A DNA stretch of 64,000 bases from NCBI GenBank assembly GCA_025210375.1, contig JAOASB010000022.1, positions 62,001 through 126,000 on the forward strand, written 5' to 3'. The DNA is from Maledivibacter sp. (lineage in GTDB: Bacteria; Bacillota; Clostridia; Peptostreptococcales; Caminicellaceae). This document shows, piece by piece, positions 1 through 10,800 of this stretch. Position numbers and translations under genes: made by a program. Position 1 is the first letter of the stretch, and every line of letters begins with the position of its first letter. The notes below the pieces were generated by a model. That model had not been told where the DNA came from and did no database searches. It saw nothing but the letters and a program-made list of their open reading frames with translations.

Positions 1-1
1 T

Positions 2-151
2 TATGTTATACCGGGTAACGATGATGCGATAAGAGCAGTTAAATTAATAACTGGTAAAATTGCTGAAGCTGTTATTGAAGGTAGACAAGGCGAGGAATTT
101 GATACAGAGGAAGAGACTCAAGAAGCTCCAAAAGAAGTAGTAGCAGAATAA
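2..151 (+). CDS. rpsB: 30S ribosomal protein S2, C-terminal end (partial)
   Basis: Only the last 49 codons lie in the window; the gene begins upstream of position 1. The reading frame starts at base 2, gives a [20 protein letters not shown]-type segment typical of the S2 C-terminal helix region, and ends in an acidic tail before TAA at 149-151. S2 is a structural protein of the small ribosomal subunit. It sits immediately before tsf, the standard rpsB-tsf order, with an intervening hairpin that may set the S2 to EF-Ts ratio. Confidence 0.93.
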   Translation, partial: YVIPGNDDAIRAVKLITGKIAEAVIEGRQGEEFDTEEETQEAPKEVVAE

Positions 152-179
152 AAAATAAAATATAAATTTTAACTTTAAT

Positions 180-230
180 GGTAAGGGCATTAAGGGAAAA
201 CTCTCCCTTACTACTCTTACCTTTTATTAT
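180..230 (+). terminator. Hairpin between rpsB and tsf
   Basis: GGTAAG (180-185) pairs with CTTACC (216-221), with an inner stem TAAGGGA/TCCCTTA, followed by a T-rich stretch. It looks like an intrinsic terminator or partial attenuator in the rpsB-tsf gap. The T-run is interrupted, so read-through into tsf is likely. Confidence 0.6.
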
Positions 231-258
231 AGTTATAGTGTAAAGAGGAGGAATTAAA

Positions 259-909
259 ATGGCAGTAACTGCTTCAATGGTAAAGGAACTAAGAGAAAAA
301 ACTAGTGCAGGTATGTTAGATTGTAAAAAGGCTCTTGTTGAGGCCGATGGTGATATGGAAAAGGCTGTTGAGTTACTAAGAGAAAAGGGTTTAGCTAAAG
401 TAGCTAAGAAGGCTGGTAGAATAGCAGCAGAAGGTATAGTTTCATCATACATACATGGCGGCAGAATCGGTGTTATAGTAGAAGTAAACAGTGAAACTGA
501 TTTCGTTGCTAAAAACGAAGAGTTCCAAACTTTTGGTAAAGATGTAGCGATGCAAGTAGCTGCTTCAAATCCATTATACGTAAGTCGTGAAGAAGTACCT
601 GCTGAGGTAATTGAAAAAGAAAAAGAAATTCTTAGACATCAAGCTTTAAATGAAGGAAAGCCAGAGAAAATAGTTGACAAAATGGTTGTAGGAAGAATTG
701 AAAAGTATTATAAAGAAGTTTGTCTTTTAGAGCAACCATTCATTAAAAACCCTGATATTACTATTCAAGAACTATTAAACGAAAAAATAGCAAAAATCGG
801 TGAAAACCTTAATATCAGAAGATTTGCAAGATTTGAAGTTGGAGAAGGTATTGAGAAGAAAGAAGAAAATTTTGCTGAAGAAGTTGCTAAGCAAATGCAA
901 AATAAATAG
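259..909 (+). CDS. tsf: Elongation factor Ts
   Basis: Guanine-nucleotide exchange factor that recycles EF-Tu-GDP to EF-Tu-GTP in the cytoplasm. The 216-residue product has the N-terminal UBA-like helical domain (about residues 1-50, with the [12 protein letters not shown] segment) and the exchange-core signature TDFVAKN (about 80-86). It is the short form, about 75 residues shorter than the Bacillus subtilis protein, as in several Clostridia. The start is well set by a GAGGAGG ribosome site about 6 bases upstream of ATG. It follows rpsB and is closed by a strong hairpin terminator. Confidence 0.97.
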   Translation: MAVTASMVKELREKTSAGMLDCKKALVEADGDMEKAVELLREKGLAKVAKKAGRIAAEGIVSSYIHGGRIGVIVEVNSETDFVAKNEEFQTFGKDVAMQVAASNPLYVSREEVPAEVIEKEKEILRHQALNEGKPEKIVDKMVVGRIEKYYKEVCLLEQPFIKNPDITIQELLNEKIAKIGENLNIRRFARFEVGEGIEKKEENFAEEVAKQMQNK

Positions 910-947
910 TTGTATTAATAACTTATAATTTAGGAAAACTAAAAATA

Positions 948-974
948 GAGAGCACTATTGTGTTCTCTTTTTTA
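948..974 (+). terminator. Intrinsic terminator after tsf
   Basis: Stem GAGAGCAC/GTGTTCTC (one G-T wobble) with a short loop, followed by a run of seven T. It separates tsf from pyrH. Confidence 0.85.
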
Positions 975-977
975 TAA

Positions 978-2329
<1,352 letters not shown>

Positions 2330-2334
2330 ATTAA

Positions 2335-2532
2335 ATGAAGATACCTGATTTAGTAGGTATTGGTTTAGAAGATGCTTCTAAAATATTAGAAGATTTCAAA
2401 AAAGATTATCAAGTATCTATAAGGGAAACTTTATCGCCATTTTTAAAGAGCGAACATAAAAATAATGAATGTAGAGTTGTAAGACAGCAGGTTTTTGACA
2501 ATACTATTATAATAACGGTTAGCTATTTTTAG
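2335..2532 (+). CDS. Small PASTA-like protein between frr and uppS
   Basis: A 65-residue protein with no signal peptide or membrane segment. The pattern [18 protein letters not shown] followed by a C-terminal [19 protein letters not shown] resembles a single PASTA repeat (the cell-wall-sensing fold found in PknB kinases and penicillin-binding proteins), but without the usual partner domains. GGAGGT inside the end of frr lies about 9 bases before the ATG, which supports translation. It is tightly placed between frr and the undecaprenyl-phosphate pathway gene uppS. The assignment is by sequence pattern only; its function is unknown. Confidence 0.75.
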   Translation: MKIPDLVGIGLEDASKILEDFKKDYQVSIRETLSPFLKSEHKNNECRVVRQQVFDNTIIITVSYF

Positions 2533-2556
2533 CCCTCCTTACATGGAGGGTTAAAT
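2533..2556 (+). terminator. Hairpin before uppS
   Basis: CCCTCC (2533-2538) pairs with GGAGGG (2545-2550) across a six-base loop, right after the small gene. No proper T-run follows, so it is at most a weak terminator or RNA-processing site. Confidence 0.4.
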
Positions 2557-2585
2557 GTTTTAGCGTCTCGGAGGGTTTAAAGCAC

Positions 2586-3335
2586 ATGCTAAAGAAGATA
2601 ATAAAGGGTAGTATAAGTGATAAAACAGAGAAGATGGGTTTACCTAGACATATAGCGATTATTATGGATGGAAATGGTAGGTGGGCAAAGAAAAGAAACC
2701 TACCTAGAATTTCTGGTCATAAAGCTGGAGTAGAAGCCTTAAGGGATATTATAGAAACATCTTCAAATATGGACATTGAGTATTTGACGTTGTATGCTTT
2801 TTCTACGGAAAATTGGAAGAGGCCTCCCAAAGAAGTTAATGGACTTATGGAGCTTCTTGTTATATATCTACGAAAAGAAATAGGCGAACTACACAGTAAT
2901 AATGTAAGGATAAATATAATCGGAGATGTTTTAAAATTACCTAAAAAAGCAATAATAGAAATTGAGAAAGCTACAAAAATGACAGAAGAAAATACAGGGC
3001 TTACTGTAAATATAGCTTTAAATTATGGTGGTAAATCAGATATAATCAATGCCGTAAAGAATATCACAAAGGCTGTTTTAGATAATGATCTTAAAATGGA
3101 AGATATAGACGAAAGTATTTTTTCGGCGTATCTATATACTAGAAATATACCGGACCCGGACTTGCTTATAAGAACAAGTGGTGAGCAAAGAATAAGTAAT
3201 TTTCTTTTATGGCAAATAGCCTACAGCGAATTTTGGTTTACTGATGTGTATTGGCCTGACTTCACATCAGAACATTTAATACAAGCTATTGAAGATTTTA
3301 AGCAAAGAAAAAGAAGGTTTGGTGGCATTAAATAA
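2586..3335 (+). CDS. uppS: Isoprenyl transferase (undecaprenyl diphosphate synthase)
   Basis: Cis-prenyltransferase that extends farnesyl diphosphate with isopentenyl diphosphate to the C55 lipid carrier for cell-wall synthesis. The 249-residue product carries the catalytic MDGNGRWAK motif (Asp at about 28), the [12 protein letters not shown] helix, and the C-terminal [18 protein letters not shown] and Y-E-W-P signature. A GGAGGG site precedes the ATG by about 10 bases. It is followed by cdsA and dxr, matching the conserved uppS-cdsA-dxr-rseP order. Confidence 0.97.
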   Translation: MLKKIIKGSISDKTEKMGLPRHIAIIMDGNGRWAKKRNLPRISGHKAGVEALRDIIETSSNMDIEYLTLYAFSTENWKRPPKEVNGLMELLVIYLRKEIGELHSNNVRINIIGDVLKLPKKAIIEIEKATKMTEENTGLTVNIALNYGGKSDIINAVKNITKAVLDNDLKMEDIDESIFSAYLYTRNIPDPDLLIRTSGEQRISNFLLWQIAYSEFWFTDVYWPDFTSEHLIQAIEDFKQRKRRFGGIK

Positions 3336-3383
3336 GGTATCAGTAAAGTTATATGCATATTTTATTTCAAAATTGATACTATT

Positions 3384-3509
3384 AATTGAGCAAATTGCAT
3401 AATTACAATTTTCAAAAACTTACTACTACATATAGTCTTAAATGCCCTAGAGTTATATCCCGGTTATTATGGAACTTAGCCAAATTAGAATTATGCAATT
3501 TCCTCAATT
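3384..3509. repeat. MITE-like inverted-repeat element, family A, copy 1
   Basis: The 220-bp gap between uppS and cdsA is mostly this element. GAGCAAATTGCATAATT at the left end is mirrored by AATTATGCAATTTCCTC at the right end (one mismatch). The right arm includes TTAGCCAAATTAGAATTATG, shared with the copy ending at 39474 (CTAGCCAAGTAAGAGTTATG). It has no coding capacity. Related copies lie at 39189-39249, 39316-39474 and 50175-50240. Confidence 0.7.
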
Positions 3510-3555
3510 ATGCAAGTTTTTGATTCAAAGCTGATATCTATGGGATGGTGAATTT

Positions 3556-4341
3556 ATGCTAAAGAGAATACTATCAGGTGCTATAGGGGTACCTCTTCTT
3601 ATTTTTATCGTAATGAGTGGTGGAATGGTTTTAAAATTATCAACTCTTGTAGTTGTATTAATAGCTCTTAAAGAATTTTATCATTCCTTTAACCAGATAG
3701 AAATATATCCCCTAAGCTACTTAGGATATATATTTACAATATTTATGTATTTCACAGTTTCAAGTTTTTATGTGAATTTCACTTTTTTATTGATAACCTT
3801 TGCGGTGTTATTGATCTTTCTGTTCAATAAAAAGGTTGCACTTACTGATATTTCCATAACGTTATTAGGATTTCTATACATATCATATTTCTTATTACAT
3901 ATTATTTTAACATCGACACTAGATTCAAATATGTTAATATGGTTCATTTTTATTATAGCTTGGTCGGCGGATACTTCAGCCTATTTTGCTGGAAACTTTT
4001 TTGGAACAAAGATTTTTGGACCTAAGAAACTATTTCCAGAGGTTAGTCCTAAAAAAACTATTGAAGGTTTTGTTGGTGGAATATTGGGGAGTACTTTAGC
4101 TTCATTTATCTTCTCCTATTTATTCCTACCGGACTTCTTAGTCCATTCTACAATTTTGGGGTTTTTAGGTAGCTTTATTTCTCAAACAGGAGATTTAGTT
4201 GCCTCAAAAATAAAACGAACTGTTGGAATAAAGGACTTTGGCAATGTGATGCCTGGACATGGTGGAATACTCGATAGATTCGATAGTATACTATTAATAG
4301 CACCGATTGTATATTACTATACACTATTTTTCTTTAAGTAA
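3556..4341 (+). CDS. cdsA: Phosphatidate cytidylyltransferase
   Basis: Integral membrane enzyme making CDP-diacylglycerol from phosphatidate and CTP, the entry to phosphatidylglycerol and related lipids (compare pgsA at 33369). The 261-residue product is almost entirely hydrophobic, with several membrane segments. It ends in the family signature: PKKTIEGFVGG, then SQTGDLVASKIKRTVGIKD and MPGHGGILDRFDS. The start has a GGATGGTG ribosome site. A hairpin (AGGCATAT/ATATGCCT, about 4350-4372) without a T-run follows the gene. Confidence 0.95.
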   Translation: MLKRILSGAIGVPLLIFIVMSGGMVLKLSTLVVVLIALKEFYHSFNQIEIYPLSYLGYIFTIFMYFTVSSFYVNFTFLLITFAVLLIFLFNKKVALTDISITLLGFLYISYFLLHIILTSTLDSNMLIWFIFIIAWSADTSAYFAGNFFGTKIFGPKKLFPEVSPKKTIEGFVGGILGSTLASFIFSYLFLPDFLVHSTILGFLGSFISQTGDLVASKIKRTVGIKDFGNVMPGHGGILDRFDSILLIAPIVYYYTLFFFK

Positions 4342-4401
4342 AATAACTAAGGCATATTTCTTTCATATGCCTAATATCGTAGGATGCTGGGGGATTAACG
4401 T

Positions 4402-5547
4402 ATGAAGAATATAACTATTTTAGGATCGACTGGTTCAATTGGTACACAAACTCTAGATGTGATTAGAAATTATCCCGATGCATTTAAGATAATAGCTATA
4501 AGTGGTAATAATAATATTGATTTATTACTGAAACAAATTCAGGAGTTTAAACCAGAATATGTGGCTGTATACGATGAGAATAATGCTAAAGAATTAAAAA
4601 GTAGAGTCGTTAATTCAAATGTTAAGATATTATGTGGAATTGATGGACTAAATGAGATATCCACTCTTAGCAAAGTTGATATAGTTGTTACATCCGTGGT
4701 TGGCAATATAGGACTTGTTCCAACCCTTATGGCTATTAAAGCTGGTAAAACCATTGCCCTTGCAAATAAAGAAACCTTGGTTACGGCCGGTGAGCTAGTA
4801 ATGAAGGAAGCTGAGTTAAGGGGTGTAGATATACTACCTGTGGATAGTGAACATAGTGCTATTTTCCAATGCTTGCAGGGTGCTAAGGATAAAGAAGTTA
4901 AAAGGATCATATTAACGGCTTCTGGAGGTCCATTTAGAGGCCTAAAAAAAGAACAGCTTTCCGACGCTGTGGCTAGGGATGCTCTGAAACATCCCAACTG
5001 GTCAATGGGAAGAAAAATATCTATAGATTCGGCAACCTTAATGAATAAGGGACTTGAAGTTATAGAGGCGAAGTGGTTATTTGACCTTGAGGTGGAACAA
5101 ATTGACGTAGTAATACATCCTCAAAGTGTCATTCATTCTATGGTAGAATTCATAGATAATTCAGTTTTAGCTCAGCTTGGTATTCCAGACATGAGAATCC
5201 CAATACAGTATGCACTTACATATCCAGAAAGAGTCAAGTCCTATTCTAAAGGTTTAAATTTTGAAAAGTATAACAAGCTGACCTTTGAAAAACCTGATAT
5301 GGATACTTTTCCATGTCTTCCTTTAGCTTATGAGGCTATACGTGCCGGGGGAACCATGCCCACGGTATTAAATGCTGCTAATGAAGAGCTTGTAATGCAG
5401 TACCTAAACAATAAAATTAGTTTCTATGATATACCCGATAGAATAGAAAAAGCAATGAAGAATCATTATTTAATAAATAAACCTGATTTAAATGATATAA
5501 TTGAGACAGATAAAAACACTAGAGAATATATAAATAAATCTTTCTAA
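4402..5547 (+). CDS. dxr: 1-deoxy-D-xylulose 5-phosphate reductoisomerase
   Basis: Second enzyme of the methylerythritol phosphate (MEP) isoprenoid pathway; it converts DXP to 2-C-methyl-D-erythritol 4-phosphate with NADPH and a divalent metal. The 381-residue product shows the NADPH fingerprint [12 protein letters not shown] (about 8-19), the metal-binding region with DSEHSAIFQ, and the catalytic segment [14 protein letters not shown]. It is followed by rseP after 11 bases and then ispG, so two MEP enzymes flank the membrane protease. Confidence 0.97.
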   Translation: MKNITILGSTGSIGTQTLDVIRNYPDAFKIIAISGNNNIDLLLKQIQEFKPEYVAVYDENNAKELKSRVVNSNVKILCGIDGLNEISTLSKVDIVVTSVVGNIGLVPTLMAIKAGKTIALANKETLVTAGELVMKEAELRGVDILPVDSEHSAIFQCLQGAKDKEVKRIILTASGGPFRGLKKEQLSDAVARDALKHPNWSMGRKISIDSATLMNKGLEVIEAKWLFDLEVEQIDVVIHPQSVIHSMVEFIDNSVLAQLGIPDMRIPIQYALTYPERVKSYSKGLNFEKYNKLTFEKPDMDTFPCLPLAYEAIRAGGTMPTVLNAANEELVMQYLNNKISFYDIPDRIEKAMKNHYLINKPDLNDIIETDKNTREYINKSF

Positions 5548-5558
5548 GGTGGGATTGT

Positions 5559-6575
5559 ATGTATACTATTATTTCAATTATTAGTTTTATCTTTGTGTTT
5601 GGGCTACTAGTATTTTTCCATGAATTTGGTCATTTTGCTGTGGCGAAATTGAATAACATTAAAGTCCATAAGTTTGCACTGGGCATGGGACCTAAGCTAT
5701 TAAGCTATCAAGGCAGGGAAACAGAATATTCTTTAAGGATTTTACCTATTGGGGGATATGTACACATGGAAGGAGAAGATGAAGTTTCAGATGATGAAAG
5801 GAGCTTTTCATCTAAAACTCCATTACAAAGAATGGCAGTCTTAGCAGCTGGACCCATCATGAATATAGTGCTGGCTGTAATACTACTTACCATAATTGCA
5901 TTTAATTTTGGTGCCCCAGTTAATACAATAGATAAAATAACAGAGGATTCTCCTGCGGAAATAGTTGGTTTAAAAGCAGGAGATGAGATTATAAAAATAA
6001 ACGAAGTCGACATAAACAGCTGGGATGATATAGTTGAAACCATAGGTGAAAATGAGGATAGGATTTTAAAAGTAAATGTATTAAGAAATGGGGAAAAGCT
6101 ATCCTTTGATATAACACCTAAGCTGGACAAAAAAACTAATAGATACCTTATAGGTATTACACCGGCTATGGAAAAGTCTGTAATAAAGTCGGTTAAATCA
6201 GCTGTAGGAAATGTTTTTCTAGTTATGAAGCAGATATTTGAATTTCTCTTTAACTTTTTAAGGGGGCAAGGATCTGCTGAGGATGTTGTTGGACCCATTG
6301 GGATGTTCCATTATGTAGGGGAAGCAGCCAGCATTAGCATATTTTCTTTATTATCCTTGGCTGCGGTGATCTCGATAAATTTAGCTATCATAAATATTCT
6401 TCCCTTTCCGGCCCTTGATGGAGGCAGAATAATATTTGCTATAATTGAGATGATTAAAGGAAGTCCTGTTGATCCTGAAAAAGAGGGCTTTGTTCATATG
6501 ATTGGCTTCGTTGTTTTGATTGCTTTGATGGTACTGGTCGTATATAAGGACATAATAAGATTTAATCTGCTTTAG
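5559..6575 (+). CDS. rseP: RIP metalloprotease, RseP/RasP family
   Basis: Site-2-type zinc protease that cuts within membrane segments of anti-sigma factors and other small membrane proteins. The 338-residue product has HEFGH at residues 21-25 in the first membrane helix, one PDZ domain in the middle (about 110-185), and the C-terminal LDGGR motif supplying the third metal ligand. The length fits single-PDZ Gram-positive RasP. It sits in the conserved dxr-rseP-ispG order. Confidence 0.95.
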   Translation: MYTIISIISFIFVFGLLVFFHEFGHFAVAKLNNIKVHKFALGMGPKLLSYQGRETEYSLRILPIGGYVHMEGEDEVSDDERSFSSKTPLQRMAVLAAGPIMNIVLAVILLTIIAFNFGAPVNTIDKITEDSPAEIVGLKAGDEIIKINEVDINSWDDIVETIGENEDRILKVNVLRNGEKLSFDITPKLDKKTNRYLIGITPAMEKSVIKSVKSAVGNVFLVMKQIFEFLFNFLRGQGSAEDVVGPIGMFHYVGEAASISIFSLLSLAAVISINLAIINILPFPALDGGRIIFAIIEMIKGSPVDPEKEGFVHMIGFVVLIALMVLVVYKDIIRFNLL

Positions 6576-6586
6576 GCGGTGATGAA

Positions 6587-7651
6587 GTGAACATAAATAG
6601 AAGAAGAACTAAAAAAGTTAGATGTGGAAACCTATATATAGGAGGTAATTCTCCGGTTTCTATACAGTCTATGACCAATACTGATACAAGGGATATTAAT
6701 AAAACTATCTATCAGATAAAGGGCTTGGAAGAAACAGGTTGTGAAATAGTTAGAATTGCCATTCCCGATATGGAAGCAGCTATGGCGGTGTCACAAATAA
6801 AGAAAAGCATATCCATACCCTTAGTAGCAGACATACACTTCGATTATCGATTGGCACTCAAATGTATGGAGAATGGTATAGATAAATTAAGAATAAATCC
6901 CGGTAATATTGGTGATATAGAAAGGGTTAAGAAAATAGTTTGGGAGGCTAAGTCTAGAGAAATACCTATTCGTATAGGCGTGAATGCAGGTTCTCTTGAA
7001 AAAAGTGTTATCCAAAAATATGGGGTCACTCCTAGGGCGTTAGTAGAGAGTGCTATGGAGCATGTAAATATTTTAGAAGCCTTGGACTTTGATAAAACTA
7101 TTATTTCCCTTAAGGCATCGGATGTAAAATTAACCCTTGATGCATATAAGCTTCTAGTTGAAAGGGTTGATTATCCCCTTCATATAGGAATAACTGAGGC
7201 GGGAACTGTTTGGCGAGGAACAATAAAATCTTCAATCGGTATTGGGGCATTATTATTAAATGGTGTAGGTGATACATTGAGAGTTTCCTTAACGGGAGAT
7301 CCCATAGAAGAAGTAAAAGTAGCTAAAGAAATATTACAATCATTAGATATTCGAAATTTTGGTATAAATTTCATATCTTGTCCTACCTGTGGAAGAACTC
7401 AAATCGATTTAGTACAGTTGACTAAAGAAATAGAAAAGAACCTAAGTCATGTAAAACTTCCTATAACAGTTGCGGTTATGGGTTGTGCAGTTAATGGACC
7501 CGGCGAAGCAAGGGAAGCTGATTTAGGTATAGCTGGAGGAAAGGGCTCCGCACTTCTCTTTAAAAAAGGAAAAATAATTAGAAAAGTTTCAGAGAATGAA
7601 ATAATAGATGCTGTTTTAGAAGAAGTAAAGAAAATAGCCAAAGGGGAGTAA
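6587..7651 (+). CDS. ispG: Flavodoxin/ferredoxin-dependent (E)-4-hydroxy-3-methylbut-2-enyl-diphosphate synthase
   Basis: Iron-sulfur enzyme of the MEP pathway converting methylerythritol cyclodiphosphate to HMBPP. The 354-residue product begins RRRTKKVRCGNLYIGG and has the iron-sulfur ligands in CPTCGRTQIDL and MGCAVNGPGEA near the C-terminus. The start is GTG at 6587, preceded by AGGCGGTGATG. It occupies the place that proS holds in Bacillus, an arrangement common in Clostridia. Confidence 0.96.
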   Translation: MNINRRRTKKVRCGNLYIGGNSPVSIQSMTNTDTRDINKTIYQIKGLEETGCEIVRIAIPDMEAAMAVSQIKKSISIPLVADIHFDYRLALKCMENGIDKLRINPGNIGDIERVKKIVWEAKSREIPIRIGVNAGSLEKSVIQKYGVTPRALVESAMEHVNILEALDFDKTIISLKASDVKLTLDAYKLLVERVDYPLHIGITEAGTVWRGTIKSSIGIGALLLNGVGDTLRVSLTGDPIEEVKVAKEILQSLDIRNFGINFISCPTCGRTQIDLVQLTKEIEKNLSHVKLPITVAVMGCAVNGPGEAREADLGIAGGKGSALLFKKGKIIRKVSENEIIDAVLEEVKKIAKGE

Positions 7652-7660
7652 AGTACCCTT

Positions 7661-7788
7661 AGAAGTTCTAAGTTCTAAGTTCAAAGTTCTAAGTATTTGT
7701 GGGTCATTCTATTTTGTCTGTGAAAGATAAAAAACCCAAAAGCTATGACCTAAACCTTAGAGCTTAGAACTTATCACTTAGAACTTTT
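7661..7788. repeat. AAGTTCTAAGT-unit repeat with inverted arms (ispG-polC gap)
   Basis: The gap contains repeated TTCTAAGT/TTCAAAGT units at 7661-7695, and their inverted counterpart (TTAGAGCTTAGAAC, CACTTAGAACTT) at 7755-7788. Together they make a long imperfect hairpin around a GGTCAT-containing centre. The same unit reappears once at 33931-33958. It looks like a mobile or slippage-derived intergenic repeat, not a gene. Confidence 0.65.
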
Positions 7789-7805
7789 ATATGGGGGGTA
7801 AATAA

Positions 7806-10800
7806 ATGAATCAAAATACAGCATATGATAACTTGAAAAGCTTTCTTAATAACCAATCAAATATTTACCTTGAATCAATAAAATACAATACTGACTTAAA
7901 AATTATCAGTTTAACATTAGTTCCTAGTCAAATTATCTATAAAGAAAGCCTTTCTAATCTTAAGAAAGATATAAATAAGAAATTACCATTTGTTAAAGAT
8001 GTTTCAATAAATACAATGTACAAATCTTTGCCCGATGATATGGAAAAACTTATACTAGATTATTGGGATAATATAATATATGAGATTAAAATGAAGAGCC
8101 CATCTATGTTAGGATGGCTTAAAAATTGTAAAAGAAGCTATGATGATTCAAGATCGACATTAGAAATATGTATAGGAAATGCTGTTGGTCTAGAAAATCT
8201 CAATCTTAAAAAATGTCATAGACTAATAGAGGATATATATAGAACTGATATCAATAAAAATGTGAAGGTTGTACTTAAGAGAGATGAATGTGAGGATTCA
8301 GGTAATGACAACACGTATCTAAAGGAAAAGGAGAAGGAACTTAATTCAATATTAACAAAAATAATGTCAAGTAATCCTGCTCCAAAGGAAAACAAGAAAA
8401 ACAGTAGGGTATCTAAATCAGAGAACCCAAACATACTTGGAAGAAAAATAAAAGGGGAAGTTGTCAGAATAAAGGGCTTATCTGAAGAGGATGGTATAGT
8501 TTGTATTGAAGGAAAGGTGTTTGACAAAGAAAGCAGAGAGCTTAGAAGTGGAAAGGTACTCTTAACCCTATCGGTTACAGACTATACATCATCAATAGGC
8601 GTAAAGATATTTGTTGAAAAAGATGATGCTAAGGAATTGGATGGAAATATTTCAAAGGGAAGCTATTATAGGATTAAAGGTGCTGTTAGATACGATACCT
8701 TTGAAAAAGAAGTAATAATTATGGCTAGGGATATCAATAAATCCTCTAGGGCAGATCAAGCAAGGATGGACAATAGTGAGGAAAAAAGGGTAGAACTCCA
8801 TGCCCATACAAAGATGAGTTCCATGGATGGGATTTGTAATGCCGCTGATTTGATTAAAAGAGCTGCAGATTGGGGACATAAAGCCATAGCAATAACAGAT
8901 CATGGTGTGGTTCAGGCCTATCCAGAGGCTATATCAGCTGGGAAAAAGCATGGTATTAAAATAATCTATGGAATAGAAGGCTACATAATGAACGATGGTT
9001 CTCCATTGGTTCAAAACAGCAATAACCAAAGCTTAGATGATACATATGTGGTTTTCGATATAGAAACAACAGGTCTTTCCTTTAAGCATGATAAAATAAC
9101 GGAAATAGGAGCTGTAAAAGTTAAAAATGGAGAAATTATTGATAACTTTTCTGCTTTAATTAATCCGGAGATAAAAATACCCCAAAAAATAATTGAATTA
9201 ACAGGCATTACCGATGATATGGTTAGGGATAAACCAACTATTGATAAGGTATTACCTCAATTTATAGAATTTATAGGAAATGACCCCGTAGTGGCCCATA
9301 ATGCATCCTTTGATACCTCATTTATAAAAGAGAATTGCAGAAAACTCGTTCTTGATTTTGATAATACTGTTTTGGATACACTATCATTGAGTAGACTTTT
9401 GGTACCATCCCTAAAACGATATAAATTGAATGTATTGGCTAAGCACTTTAAAATTAGTCTTGAAAACCATCATCGTGCAGTTGATGATGCTAAGGCTACT
9501 GGTGAAATATTTATTAATTTATTGAAAATTTTAAAGGAAAAGAATATAAGTACCCTTGATGAAGTAAATACCCTTTTAAGTGATAAGGTTGATTATACTA
9601 AGCTTGATACATATCATATAAATATCTTGGTTAAGGATTATACGGGGTTAAAAAATCTCTACAAACTTGTCACCCATTCTCACCTAGAAACATTTTATAA
9701 AAGACCAAGAATACCTAAAAGTATGCTTAGGTCCATGAGGGAAGGTTTAATAATAGGTACTGCATGTGAGGCGGGAGAGCTATATAGGGCAATAGTAAAT
9801 AATAAGAGTGATAAAGAAATTGAAGATATAGTCAAGTTCTATGACTTTCTTGAGGTACAACCCATAGAAAATAATAGTTTTATGATAGAAAAGGGGATAG
9901 TCAAAAGCTTCGATGACTTAAAGGAAATAAATAAGAGGATTATAGAGCTTGGTAAGAAATACAATAAAATAGTCGTTGCCACAGGCGACGTTCACTTCCT
10001 AGATGAACAGGATTCTATTTTTAGAAAGATACTTATGACTGGACAAGGATATTCCGATGCAGACAATCAGCCTCCTATATACTTTAAAACAACAAATGAG
10101 ATGTTAAATGATTTTAGTTATCTCGATGATGAAACTGCATATGATTTAGTCATAAAAAATCCAAATGCAATTGCTGATTCAGTTGAAAATATATTACCTA
10201 TACCCGAGGAGACATATCCTCCTAAAATTGAGGGTGCTGATGAAGACCTAAGGGAGATGTGTTATAAAAAGGCAATTGGTATATATGGGGAGCCTATGCC
10301 TGAAATAGTACAAAAAAGACTGGATAGGGAATTAAATTCCATAATCAGCAATGGGTATGCTGTTATGTATATCATTGCACAAAAACTAGTTACCAAGTCT
10401 CTAAGAGATGGATATCTTGTTGGTTCAAGGGGATCTGTAGGATCATCCTTTGTAGCAACCATGAGCGATATAACAGAGGTTAATCCATTAGTTCCCCACT
10501 ATGTATGCCCAAACTGTAAAAAATCTGAATTTATTACCGATGGGTCCTATGAAAGTGGAGCCGATTTACCGGATAAAATCTGTCCAAATTGTAATACCAA
10601 TTACATAAAGGATGGTCACGCTATTCCCTTTGAAACCTTTTTAGGCTTTGAAGGTGACAAAGAACCTGATATTGACCTTAACTTTGCAGGAGAGTATCAG
10701 TCCGTTGCCCATAAGTATACGGAAGAACTATTCGGTAGTGGATATGTATTTAGAGCCGGTACCATTGGTACCATAGCCGATAAAACGGCATTTGGTTTTG

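Noticed and set aside
72-452. A 126-codon minus-strand ORF across rpsB end and tsf
   Set aside because: It lies antisense to well-defined genes and has no family-like sequence; a shadow of the real coding frame.
5708-6298. A 196-codon minus-strand ORF inside rseP
   Set aside because: Antisense shadow of rseP; Ser/Thr/Ile-rich product without any recognisable domain.
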